Of a stretch of 64,000 bases of DNA, positions 35,500-43,293 are shown in pieces (the stretch's first letter is position 1; the number at the start of each line of letters is the position of its first letter). The notes under the pieces are model-generated. The model worked only from the letters and a program-made list of their open reading frames with translations, was not told the origin of the DNA and made no database searches. Source of the stretch: an uncultured Christensenella sp. (GTDB lineage Bacteria > Bacillota > Clostridia > Christensenellales > Pumilibacteraceae); contig CAJTND010000005.1 in the NCBI GenBank assembly GCA_910577995.1, forward strand, positions 20,864-84,863, given 5' to 3'. Made by a program: the position numbers and the translations under genes.

Positions 35500-37251
35500 A
35501 TGATAAAGAAACTCGCAAGAAGTATCAGAGAGTATAAGACGGCATCTATCCTTACGCCGATATTCGTAACGTTCGAGGTCATACTCGAATGTCTTATCCC
35601 GTTTGTCATAGCGAAACTCGTTGCGGCGATAGATGTAGGCGACGGCGCGGCGATAGAGCTGAAAAATATCATTATGTACGGCGGTATACTCCTCGCCATG
35701 TCTTTCGTGTCGCTTGTCTGCGGCGCACTTTCGGGCGCGTTCTGCGCAAAGGCGTCGTCGGGCTATGCCAAAAACCTGCGCAAGGATATTTTCTATAAGA
35801 TACAGGATTTTTCGTTCGAGAACATAGACAAGTTTTCCACGCCGTCGCTCGTTACGCGCATGACGACGGACGTCAACAACGTGCAGTTCTCGTTCATGAT
35901 GATAATCCGCATAGCGGTGCGCTGTCCGCTCATGCTTATATTCTCGCTCGTGATGACTTTCGTAATGGGCGGAAGTCTCGGCTGGATATTCCTCGGCGTT
36001 ATACCGCCGCTGTCGCTCTTGCTGTATCTTATCATGAAGAGGGCGATACCGCTGTATCACCGCGTGTTCAAAAAGTACGACAATCTCAACGAGTCCGTTC
36101 AAGAGAATATCCGCGGTATACGCGTCGTCAAGTCGTACGTGCGCGAGGACTACGAAAAAAAGAAGTTCGACCGCGCCGCGACGGACGTTCAAGTCGACTT
36201 TACCAAAGCCGAGCGCATACTCGCATGGAACAACCCGTTGATGCAGTTCTTCTTTTACGGCGTGCTGTCGAGCGTGCTGTTCGTCGGGTCGTACCTCATA
36301 CTCAGCGTAGGCGAGCCTACATATTCGGTCGCGACGGTATCTCAGCTTATAGTTTACGGCATGCAGATACTCATGTCGCTCATGATGCTGTCAATGGTCT
36401 TTGCCATGATAGTCATGTCCGTAGAGAGCGCGCGCCGCGTTTGCGAGATACTCGACGAAAAGAGCACTCTCACAAGCCCGGACAACGCCGTCAAGGAGGT
36501 CGCGGACGGCTCTGTCGACTTCGAAGGAGTAAACTTTAAGTATTCCAAAAACGCCGAACGCAACGCGCTCGAGGGCGTCGACCTGCATATCAAATCGGGC
36601 GAAACGATAGGCATTATAGGCGGAACGGGTTCGAGCAAGACCTCGCTCGTCAATCTTATTTCGCGGCTGTACGACGCGACGGAAGGCGTTGTAAAGGTCG
36701 GCGGAAGGGACGTAAAGGAATACGACCTGACCGCGCTCCGCGACGCAGTGTCTGTCGTACTGCAAAAGAACGAGCTGTTTTCCGGCACTATCAAAGAGAA
36801 CCTGCGCTGGGGCGATCCCGACGCTACGGACGAGGAGCTTGTCGAGGCGTGTAAGCTTGCGCAAGCCGACGAGTTTATAAGAAGTTTCCCCGACGGCTAC
36901 GACACGCATATAGAGCAGGGCGGAGCCAACGTATCGGGCGGACAGAAGCAGCGGCTGTGCATAGCGCGCGCGCTGCTCAAAAAACCGAAGATACTCATAC
37001 TCGACGACTCGACGAGCGCGGTCGATACTCGCACGGACGCGCTTATAAGAAAGGCGTTCCGCGAGTTCATACCCGAAACGACCAAATTCATTATAGCTCA
37101 GCGCACGTCGTCGGTAGAGGACGCGGACAGGATAATTGTCATGGACGGCGGCAGGATAAACGCCGTCGGCACGCACGAACAGCTCCTCGGCAAAAACGAT
37201 ATTTATACCGAGGTCTACACGACGCAGAACAAAGGAGGCGACAATGTATAA
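35500..37251 (+). CDS. ABC exporter subunit, degenerate-site half (multidrug type)
   Basis: This 583-residue half-transporter has six membrane segments (residues about 15-315) and a nucleotide-binding domain from about 345. Walker A is GGTGSSKTS, the signature VSGGQKQR and the Walker B end ILILDDSTSAVD. The catalytic glutamate is replaced by aspartate, as in the inactive site of heterodimeric exporters such as BmrC or TM287. Its partner is the next gene, which overlaps it by 8 nt. Substrate unknown; drug or lipid export is likely. A GGAGG lies 16 nt before the ATG and AAGAG nearer to it. Confidence 0.92.
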   Translation: MIKKLARSIREYKTASILTPIFVTFEVILECLIPFVIAKLVAAIDVGDGAAIELKNIIMYGGILLAMSFVSLVCGALSGAFCAKASSGYAKNLRKDIFYKIQDFSFENIDKFSTPSLVTRMTTDVNNVQFSFMMIIRIAVRCPLMLIFSLVMTFVMGGSLGWIFLGVIPPLSLLLYLIMKRAIPLYHRVFKKYDNLNESVQENIRGIRVVKSYVREDYEKKKFDRAATDVQVDFTKAERILAWNNPLMQFFFYGVLSSVLFVGSYLILSVGEPTYSVATVSQLIVYGMQILMSLMMLSMVFAMIVMSVESARRVCEILDEKSTLTSPDNAVKEVADGSVDFEGVNFKYSKNAERNALEGVDLHIKSGETIGIIGGTGSSKTSLVNLISRLYDATEGVVKVGGRDVKEYDLTALRDAVSVVLQKNELFSGTIKENLRWGDPDATDEELVEACKLAQADEFIRSFPDGYDTHIEQGGANVSGGQKQRLCIARALLKKPKILILDDSTSAVDTRTDALIRKAFREFIPETTKFIIAQRTSSVEDADRIIVMDGGRINAVGTHEQLLGKNDIYTEVYTTQNKGGDNV

Positions 37252-39166
37252 CAAACGTCAAAAGCGCCCCGCGGCGAAAAAGGGCGTGCTCGGCAGAGTG
37301 CTCAAATCGCTGTTTTGCGCGTATCCGAAGACGACGACCTTCGCGCTGTTCTGCATAACGGTCAACGCGGTCATAAGCTCGCTCCCGTCGATATTCATGG
37401 AGCGCGTGTTTACCGTTGTCGGCACGGCGATAGGCAACGGCGGTTGGGCGGCTTACGGCGGCGAGATCGTGCGGTACATGCTTATACTTATCGGACTGTA
37501 CGCAGTGTCGCTCGTGCTCGGCGCGATCGACAAGCAGATGATGGCGGTGATCACGCAGGGCTATCTCAAAAAACTGCGTTTGACTATGTTCAACGGCATG
37601 CAGGACCTGCCGATAAAGTACTTCGACACAAATAAGAACGGCGATATCATGAGCTACTACACCAACGACGTAGACACGCTTAGGCAAATGGTATCGCAGT
37701 CGTTGCCGCAGCTTCTCACGTCGTCGATAATGGTGCTGACGCTGTTCTTTATCATGCTGTGGTACAGTTTTTGGCTGACTCTCGTCGTTTTGGGCGGCGT
37801 GGCTGTCATAGTGTTCGTCACCAAGATAGTCGGCGGCGGCGCGGGCAAGTACTTTGTCGCGATGCAGGTAGCCGTCGGCAGGCTCGAGGGCTACATCGAG
37901 GAGATGATGAACGGGCAAAAGGTCGTAAAGGTGTTTTGCCACGAGGACGCGGCAAAGGCTGATTTCGACAAGGTAAACGAAGCGCTCTACGATCAGTCCA
38001 ACCGCGCCAACCGTTACGCCAACATGCTTATGCCCATACTCGGCAATATCGGTCACGTGCTGTACGTGCTCGTTGCGATACTCGGCGGCGTGTTTATACT
38101 CAACAACGTGATGAACGCGTCCATAGGCACTTTTGCGGGCGCGGTCGCCGCTACATTCAATATCGCGCTCGTCGTCGCGTTCCTGCAAATGACGCGGCAG
38201 TTCTGCAACAATATAAATCAGGTATCCAACCAAGTAAACGCGGTCGTCATGGGTATAGCCGGCGCGGACAGGATATTCAGACTGATAGACGAACAGCCCG
38301 AGGTCGACGGCGGCTACGTCACGCTCGTCAACGCCAAGGAAGTCGACGGCGTGCTCACCGAGTGCGAGGAGCGCACCGACGAATGGGCGTGGAAGCACCC
38401 GCACGGCGACGGCACAGTCACGTATACGCGGCTTTGCGGCGACGTTGTGCTTACCGAGGTCGACTTCGAGTACGAAGAGGGCAAGCCGGTTCTCCGCGAT
38501 GTTTCCATATATGCCGAGCCGGGGCAAAAGGTCGCTCTCGTCGGCGCGACGGGCGCAGGCAAAACTACGATAACCAACCTGCTCAACAGGTTTTACGACA
38601 TCGCCGACGGCAAAGTGCGCTACGACGGCATCAACATCAACAAGATAAAAAAATCCGACCTGCGCCGCTCGCTCGGCATAGTTTTGCAGGACACAAACCT
38701 GTTTACGGGTACGGTAATGGACAATATCCGCTACGGCAAGCTGGACGCCACCGACGAGGAATGTATAGCCGCGGCTAAGCTCGCCGGTGCGGACGACTTT
38801 ATCACAAGACTGCCCGACGGATACAATACCATGCTTTCCGGCAACGGCGCAAACCTGTCACAGGGTCAGCGTCAGCTCGTATCGATAGCGCGCGCCGCCG
38901 TCGCCGATCCGCCCGTCATGATCCTCGACGAAGCGACGTCGTCCATAGACACGCGCACGGAAGCGATAGTTTCGCGCGGTATGGACGCGCTGATGCAGGG
39001 TAGGACGGTTTTCGTGATAGCGCACAGACTGTCGACGATAAAGAATTCCGACGTGATAATCGTGCTTGACCACGGCAGGATAATAGAGCGCGGCAGTCAC
39101 GAAAAACTGCTCGCGCAAAAGGGTCAGTATTACAGCCTGTATACGGGCGCGTTTGAAATGGAATGA
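37244..39166 (+). CDS. ABC exporter subunit, catalytic half (multidrug type)
   Basis: The 640-residue half-transporter has a basic N-terminal extension, six membrane segments and a nucleotide-binding domain with Walker A GATGAGKTT, signature LSQGQRQL and Walker B MILDEATSSID, which keeps the catalytic glutamate. The LSQGQ variant and intact Walker B are the expected complement to the preceding subunit. An insert of about 35 residues (about 350-400) before the nucleotide domain is charged and acidic. GGAGG precedes the ATG. The Cfr-like gene downstream has its own promoter, so shared regulation is not required. Confidence 0.92.
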   Translation: MYNKRQKRPAAKKGVLGRVLKSLFCAYPKTTTFALFCITVNAVISSLPSIFMERVFTVVGTAIGNGGWAAYGGEIVRYMLILIGLYAVSLVLGAIDKQMMAVITQGYLKKLRLTMFNGMQDLPIKYFDTNKNGDIMSYYTNDVDTLRQMVSQSLPQLLTSSIMVLTLFFIMLWYSFWLTLVVLGGVAVIVFVTKIVGGGAGKYFVAMQVAVGRLEGYIEEMMNGQKVVKVFCHEDAAKADFDKVNEALYDQSNRANRYANMLMPILGNIGHVLYVLVAILGGVFILNNVMNASIGTFAGAVAATFNIALVVAFLQMTRQFCNNINQVSNQVNAVVMGIAGADRIFRLIDEQPEVDGGYVTLVNAKEVDGVLTECEERTDEWAWKHPHGDGTVTYTRLCGDVVLTEVDFEYEEGKPVLRDVSIYAEPGQKVALVGATGAGKTTITNLLNRFYDIADGKVRYDGININKIKKSDLRRSLGIVLQDTNLFTGTVMDNIRYGKLDATDEECIAAAKLAGADDFITRLPDGYNTMLSGNGANLSQGQRQLVSIARAAVADPPVMILDEATSSIDTRTEAIVSRGMDALMQGRTVFVIAHRLSTIKNSDVIIVLDHGRIIERGSHEKLLAQKGQYYSLYTGAFEME

Positions 39167-39171
39167 TGCGC

Positions 39172-39200
39172 TTGACAACGGCGCGCCGATGTAATACAAT
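39172..39200 (+). promoter_or_regulatory. Sigma-A promoter of the Cfr-like leader and gene
   Basis: TTGACA (39172-39177), 17-bp spacer, TACAAT (39195-39200). The predicted transcript starts near 39207 and runs about 360 nt before the main start codon. Confidence 0.9.
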
Positions 39201-39225
39201 ATAAAAAACATCTGTCAGGTGAAAA

Positions 39226-39321
39226 ATGCGTATTCTCTCTTGCTACAATATGACATGGCGGTCGGGCATGCTCCGACCTCTTTATCGTGCGGAGAATGCG
39301 TTTTCACATGTGATCTTATAA
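39226..39321 (+). CDS. Leader peptide 1 (31 residues) upstream of Cfr-like gene
   Basis: ATG 39226 with CAGGTG 4 nt upstream opens a 31-codon frame starting MRILSCYNMTWRSG and ending FSHVIL. It contains a hairpin (GGTCGG / CCGACC, 39260-39278), and its ATTCTC (39232-39237) can pair with GAGAAT (39292-39297). A strong terminator follows 30 nt after its stop. A leader peptide whose translation, when stalled by an antibiotic, changes RNA folding is the natural reading, but it is inferred. Confidence 0.55.
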   Translation: MRILSCYNMTWRSGMLRPLYRAENAFSHVIL

Positions 39322-39351
39322 AGCGATAGGCAATATAAGCCGTTTGCTTCG

Positions 39352-39390
39352 GAGAGCTATGAGAATGACATCTCACAGCTCTCTTTTTTT
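39352..39390 (+). terminator. Attenuator terminator in the Cfr-like leader
   Basis: The arms GAGAGCT...AGCTCTC extend inward through TGAGA/TCTCA, with one mismatch between, and are followed by seven T. It lies about 175 nt before the main gene. CTCTC (39235-39239) in leader ORF 1 could pair with GAGAG of the 5' arm and act as antiterminator. Confidence 0.85.
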
Positions 39391-39437
39391 GTGCGCTTGT
39401 GCGCCGACAGACCGATATCCATTAAAGGAGGTGCGAA

Positions 39438-39494
39438 ATGAAGATCTGCATAGTGCGCAGTTTCGATACCGCGTTCAATCACGTTTTGCTATAA
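39438..39494 (+). CDS. Leader peptide 2 (18 residues) upstream of Cfr-like gene
   Basis: A very strong ribosome site (AAAGGAGGTG) precedes ATG 39438, which encodes an 18-residue peptide MKICIVRSFDTAFNHVLL and stops just before the hairpins that precede the methyltransferase start. This is the layout of erm/cfr-type translational attenuators. There is no other gene for the strong site to serve. Confidence 0.6.
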   Translation: MKICIVRSFDTAFNHVLL

Positions 39495-39538
39495 GTATCG
39501 AGCCGATACGCGGCGTTTCAAGCCGCGCTTTATCGGCT
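39495..39538 (+). promoter_or_regulatory. Alternative hairpins before the Cfr-like start codon
   Basis: AGCCGATA (39501-39508) pairs with TATCGGCT (39531-39538) enclosing CGCGGC / GCCGCG. Alternatively GTATCG (39495-39500) pairs with CGATAC (39504-39509). The two folds exclude each other. The first ends 27 nt before ATG 39566, and CGATA (39546-39550) beside the ribosome site can pair with TATCG. This suggests a switch controlled by ribosomes on leader ORF 2. Confidence 0.6.
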
Positions 39539-39565
39539 TGCTCCGCGATAGGAAGAGAGTCGATA

Positions 39566-40582
39566 ATGACCAAATACGAAGTGATAAGACAAACCATACG
39601 GGATCTGGGCTTGCCCGATTACCGTTACGACCAAGCGCTCGACGCGATATTCAAACAGCGCGTAAAAAGCTATTCCGACATGCGCGCGCTACCGACCTCG
39701 CTCCGCTCCGCGCTTGCGGAACGGCTGGGCGACAGTGTTCTTACAGTTGCGCCCGCAGCGGTCAAACGCTCCCAACAAGCGGAAAAACTGCTGTTCGGGC
39801 TTGCGGACGGCGGCAGGATAGAGGCGGTCGCTCTGCGCTACAAAAGGGGTTGGCGGTCGTACTGCATATCGTCGCAGTGCGGTTGTGCTTGCGGCTGTAA
39901 ATTCTGCGCGACGGGCGCATCGGGCTTTGCCCGCAGCCTGACCGCCGACGAAATGACCGATCAGCTCCTGTACTTCCGCATGCGCGGCGAGCCGCTCGAC
40001 AGCGTGTCGTTCATGGGCATGGGCGAGCCGCTCAACGCGCCCGAGTTTTTCGACGCGCTCGCGACGCTTACCGATCCGAGGTCGTTCGGACTGTCCGGGC
40101 GCAGGATAACCGTATCGACGGTAGGCGTCGTTCCCGGCATAAAACGCATGACCCGCGAGTTCCCGAGCGTCAACCTCGCTTTTTCGCTGCATGCGCCGAC
40201 CGACGGACAGCGCGCGGAGCTTATGCCCGTAAACAGGAAATACCCGTTGGAAACAGTGCTCGACGCGCTCGCGGAACACGCGCTTACGACGCGCAGACGG
40301 GTGTTTCTCGCATACGTCATGCTCGGCGGCATCAATGATACGGCCGAGCATGCGCGGGCGACAGCGGCGCTCCTGCGCCGTTACAAAGCGTGCCTGCCGC
40401 TACTGCACGTCGACCTGATACCGTACAACGCGACGGAACACGCGCAGTTCCGCGCGTCCGATCGCCGCACGGTGGAGCTGTTTTCGCGCATGCTCGCGCG
40501 CAGCGGGATAAGCGTTGCGGTGCGATCGCAGTTCGGCGCGGATATAGATGCGGCGTGCGGTCAGCTTGCTGCGCGGACGTAA
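39566..40582 (+). CDS. Cfr-like 23S rRNA (A2503) methyltransferase, radical SAM
   Basis: The 338-residue protein belongs to the RlmN/Cfr family, which methylates A2503 of 23S rRNA. The radical-SAM cluster is CACGCKFC (Cys107, Cys111, Cys114), preceded by SYCISSQCG. It matches Cfr rather than RlmN: IFKQR near residue 30, DSVSFMGMGE, SVNLAFSLHAPTDGQRAELM and above all the end VRSQFGADIDAACGQL, with Cys331 as the second catalytic cysteine. RlmN proteins usually have a different residue pattern before the AACGQL end. Cfr adds a C8 methyl group and gives resistance to phenicols, lincosamides, oxazolidinones, pleuromutilins and streptogramin A. ATG 39566 is chosen for its AGGAAGAG site and the family start. 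Base use is like the neighbours and no mobile element is near, so it is probably resident. The activity is inferred; an RlmN-only role is possible. Confidence 0.85.
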   Translation: MTKYEVIRQTIRDLGLPDYRYDQALDAIFKQRVKSYSDMRALPTSLRSALAERLGDSVLTVAPAAVKRSQQAEKLLFGLADGGRIEAVALRYKRGWRSYCISSQCGCACGCKFCATGASGFARSLTADEMTDQLLYFRMRGEPLDSVSFMGMGEPLNAPEFFDALATLTDPRSFGLSGRRITVSTVGVVPGIKRMTREFPSVNLAFSLHAPTDGQRAELMPVNRKYPLETVLDALAEHALTTRRRVFLAYVMLGGINDTAEHARATAALLRRYKACLPLLHVDLIPYNATEHAQFRASDRRTVELFSRMLARSGISVAVRSQFGADIDAACGQLAART

Positions 40583-40583
40583 A

Positions 40584-40613
40584 CAAAAAACGGACGAAGC
40601 CGTCCGTTTTTTT
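40584..40613 (+). terminator. Bidirectional intrinsic terminator
   Basis: ACGGACG / CGTCCGT with loop AAGC, flanked by A-rich and T-rich runs, serves the Cfr-like gene on + and the convergent gene on -. Confidence 0.9.
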
Positions 40614-40636
40614 GTTGCGCTTAAAGCGCTCCGTTA

Positions 40637-41779
40637 TCAGATAAATTTTTTCTTGATGTATTTGAGCGTTTTTTCGAGCGTCTTTTTTTCACACATGTCG
40701 AGCGGTACGAATTCGCTGAACGTGCCGCCGTCGTTCGACGACCAGCCTATGAGCCAGCGGTTTTTGATATCATCGGAGAGGTTGTCGCTGTCGGACTTGT
40801 ACTTGAATATGTAATACGGATGTCTTTTAACGTCGACCGTGCCCAAAAGTTCTATCTCGTCGGGCTTTTTGCCGAGTTCGGTAGGGTAGCAAAGCCAGTG
40901 CACCATATCGCTTTTTGCGAGGTATTCGGGATTGGCGTATTTCTTGGGGAACAACGTTATTTTTCCGTTCCGCGCGACAAGCGAGTATGTGAGCTCGGCG
41001 TATTCGAGATCCTCCGCCATTTCGGCGACGACCTCGGTCGGAACGTCCCTTTCGCTTGCTATAAGCGTGCGCAAAGCGTAATATCTGACGTTTGAATGCT
41101 TGACTTTCAGAATCCTTTCCGCGGCGTCGAGCAGCTTATCGCATGCGAACTTGCCGCACACGTCGGCGGCGTATTCGAGACAGCGTATAATCGTTTCGGT
41201 CGGCTCGTCGGCGGCGATGTATCGGTCTATCTCTTTTGCGATGTAGTCGGCGACGACCGTCTTTGCTTCGGGCGTGAATTTTTTTATCGCGCCGTTGTCG
41301 TTGCCGTCGACGAAAGCCGTATAGAACATGCCGCGTTCATATTCGTCGGTTACGCCCGATACTGTATCGATCAATTTTTTCGCATCATCCGCCTCGATGC
41401 TGTCGAGCTTTAACATCGAGTTTATCGCGTTGTACACGCGCTGTTCCGCGTCGACGGTTTTGCATACGTCGGTCATCAGCGCGAAGTCCCCGTCGGAGAA
41501 AGGAACGGCGTTCATGGTGAGGAAGGTGAACAGCCCGATAAGCTGATCCTCGTAGTAGAACAGCTTGTCCTTTTGCTCGTAGTCGGGCAGTGTCGGCAAC
41601 ACGTCCCTGATGCGGGCGAGCTCGCTCGTCATAAATTTGCGAAAGTCATTCGCGGTCTTGTCGTTGAACTTGATATCGTTGCGCTTGACGGCGTTTATCA
41701 GCACGGTGGTCATTCGCGCGCAAGTGACAAAGTCTGTCGTCTGCGATATCTTTTGCAGCATTTCGGAGTAATCCGTCAT
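40637..41779 (-). CDS. Hypothetical helical-repeat protein
   Basis: The 380-residue product has no signal peptide or membrane segment. Residues up to about 270 are helical with a HEAT-like feel (ADYIAKEIDRYI, IIRCLEYAADVCGKFACDKL, SNVRYYALRTLIA). The last 100 residues are mixed beta (HPYYIFKYKSDSD, NRWLIGWSSNDGGTFSEF). I recognise no family. ATG at 41779 is preferred over GTG at 41785, because the GAGGTG containing that GTG is probably the ribosome site. It has its own promoter and converges on the Cfr-like gene. Confidence 0.75.
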   Translation of the reverse strand: MTDYSEMLQKISQTTDFVTCARMTTVLINAVKRNDIKFNDKTANDFRKFMTSELARIRDVLPTLPDYEQKDKLFYYEDQLIGLFTFLTMNAVPFSDGDFALMTDVCKTVDAEQRVYNAINSMLKLDSIEADDAKKLIDTVSGVTDEYERGMFYTAFVDGNDNGAIKKFTPEAKTVVADYIAKEIDRYIAADEPTETIIRCLEYAADVCGKFACDKLLDAAERILKVKHSNVRYYALRTLIASERDVPTEVVAEMAEDLEYAELTYSLVARNGKITLFPKKYANPEYLAKSDMVHWLCYPTELGKKPDEIELLGTVDVKRHPYYIFKYKSDSDNLSDDIKNRWLIGWSSNDGGTFSEFVPLDMCEKKTLEKTLKYIKKKFI

Positions 41780-41806
41780 TTTCACCTCGATAGATGTATT
41801 GTTTAC

Positions 41807-41835
41807 AGTATAGCACAGAGCCGGGAGTAAAGCAA
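41807..41835 (-). promoter_or_regulatory. Sigma-A promoter of the helical-repeat gene
   Basis: On the minus strand: TTGCTT (41835-41830), 17-bp spacer, TATACT (41812-41807). The leader is about 20 nt and contains GAGGTG. Confidence 0.75.
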
Positions 41836-41839
41836 TACC

Positions 41840-42289
41840 TTAAATAAATTCTTTTGACATTTGAAGATAGCCGACCTCACCGAACCCGAGCTTGCGGTAT
41901 AGCGATATCGCGCGCGCGTTGTTCGGCTCGACCTCGAGCCTCAGTCGCACCGCCTTTTCGCGGTAGCGCGTTTCGACGAAACGCAGCAGCTTTTCGCCGA
42001 TGCCGCGTCCGCGCATATCGGCGACGACGCAGAGATCTTCTATCATGACGCTCATTCCGCCGTATTCGGTGGAATAGCCGAGCGCGGCGACGGTGTAGCC
42101 GACGATGCGCCCGTCGGACTCGCACACAAAGCACCGTACGTAAGGCGAACCGCCGAGGCAGTCGTCAACGACCTTTCCGAGCGTATTGCGCGGCGTGTGG
42201 TGTATGAGCGCCGGAGAGGCGTAGAACTCCGTCATTATGTCGAGGAGCTCGGTCTTGTCGTTCGGGCGTAATTCGCGTATTGCTTCCAT
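41840..42289 (-). CDS. GNAT-family N-acetyltransferase
   Basis: The 149-residue protein has the GNAT fold: an early IRELRPND strand, VGYTVAAL, the acetyl-CoA loop VVADMRGRGIGEKLL and the closing NARAISLYRKLGF. GNAT enzymes move an acetyl group from acetyl-CoA to an amine; the substrate cannot be told. ATG 42289 gives the typical N-terminus and lies 6 nt after a TATAAT, so the message is leaderless. Confidence 0.9.
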   Translation of the reverse strand: MEAIRELRPNDKTELLDIMTEFYASPALIHHTPRNTLGKVVDDCLGGSPYVRCFVCESDGRIVGYTVAALGYSTEYGGMSVMIEDLCVVADMRGRGIGEKLLRFVETRYREKAVRLRLEVEPNNARAISLYRKLGFGEVGYLQMSKEFI

Positions 42290-42295
42290 ACCGTC

Positions 42296-42324
42296 ATTAT
42301 AGCACGTTGAGGGCATGTTTGCAA
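42296..42324 (-). promoter_or_regulatory. Leaderless sigma-A promoter of GNAT gene
   Basis: On the minus strand: TTGCAA (42324-42319), 17-bp spacer, TATAAT (42301-42296), then 6 nt to the ATG. Confidence 0.85.
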
Positions 42325-42342
42325 GCCTCCGCCTTTATTCGG

Positions 42343-42371
42343 TTGCAATTTGCCGCGTGTTGTATTATAAT
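42343..42371 (+). promoter_or_regulatory. Sigma-A promoter of DUF3737-malY operon
   Basis: TTGCAA (42343-42348), 17-bp spacer, TATAAT (42366-42371), divergent from the GNAT promoter. The leader of about 64 nt holds a hairpin CCGCGCC / GGCGCGG. Confidence 0.85.
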
Positions 42372-42441
42372 GTATACAGGAGAACGTTTGCCGCGCCTTG
42401 CGGCGCGGACGCTGTATACATACGGAAGCACGGGAGATAAA

Positions 42442-43293
42442 ATGAAAAAAGAGATAGTAAGAGAGCAGTACACGGGCGAACGCCCGCTGTTTTCCAGCCG
42501 CGGGCTGATACTTCGCGATACCGTTTTCGGCGAGGGCGAATCGCCGCTGAAAGAGAGTCGCGACATAGAGCTTTACGGCTGTATGTTCAAATGGAAATAT
42601 CCGCTGTGGTATTGCAAAAACGTCGTTGCGGAAAACTGCACCTGGTTCACGATGGCGCGGGCAGGCGTGTGGTATTCCGATAACGTTTCCGTCAAGGACT
42701 GCGCTATCGAAGCGCCCAAAAATTTCAGGCGTTGCCGCGACTTAAAGTTAGAGAACGTAAGCATGCCCGATGCGGCTGAAACACTGTGGCACTGCGACGG
42801 CGTTTCGCTCAAAAACGTCACCGCAAAGGGCGCGTACTTTTTGATGAACAGCCGCAACGTCAAGATAGACGGGCTGACGCTTTACGGCGATTACTCGCTC
42901 GACGGCGCGGAGAACGTCGAGATAACTAACTCTAAGCTTTTGTCAAAGGACGCGTTTTGGAACAGTAAAAACGTGACCGTTCGCAACTCTTATATTTCGG
43001 GCGAGTATCTCGGTTGGAACGCGGAAAACCTGACGCTTATCGACTGCACGATAGAGAGCGTTCAGGGGCTGTGCTATGTGAAAAATCTGGTGATGAAAAA
43101 CTGCAAGCTATTGGGCACGACGCTCGCTTTCGAGTATTCCACCGTCGACGCGGATATAGTCGGCGACGTGGACAGCGTGCTCAATCCGTCGGGCGGTACG
43201 ATACGCGCCGATAAGATAGGCAAGCTCATAATAGAAAAGGACCGCGTCGATCCCGACAAGACGATAATCGTTTGTGCGGGGGCGGCGAAATGA
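42442..43293 (+). CDS. DUF3737-type right-handed beta-helix protein
   Basis: The 283-residue protein matches the DUF3737 pattern, with EQYTGERPLFSSRGLILRD at the start, WKYPLWYCKNVVAENCTWF and DAETLWHCDG-like steps of a beta helix (repeated strands with W/N/C stacks). The family has no proven function. ATG 42442 has GGGAGA upstream. The stop overlaps the next gene by 4 nt, as if the two act together. Assignment to the family is fairly secure. Confidence 0.85.
   Translation: MKKEIVREQYTGERPLFSSRGLILRDTVFGEGESPLKESRDIELYGCMFKWKYPLWYCKNVVAENCTWFTMARAGVWYSDNVSVKDCAIEAPKNFRRCRDLKLENVSMPDAAETLWHCDGVSLKNVTAKGAYFLMNSRNVKIDGLTLYGDYSLDGAENVEITNSKLLSKDAFWNSKNVTVRNSYISGEYLGWNAENLTLIDCTIESVQGLCYVKNLVMKNCKLLGTTLAFEYSTVDADIVGDVDSVLNPSGGTIRADKIGKLIIEKDRVDPDKTIIVCAGAAK

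Noticed and set aside
39344..39565. Upstream extension of the Cfr-like frame by 74 residues
   Set aside because: It would run through the terminator and leader ORF 2; ATG 39566 has the ribosome site and gives the family length.
39566..40582. Plain RlmN
   Set aside because: The C-terminal SQFGADIDAACGQL and several internal blocks follow Cfr; still, activity is not proven.
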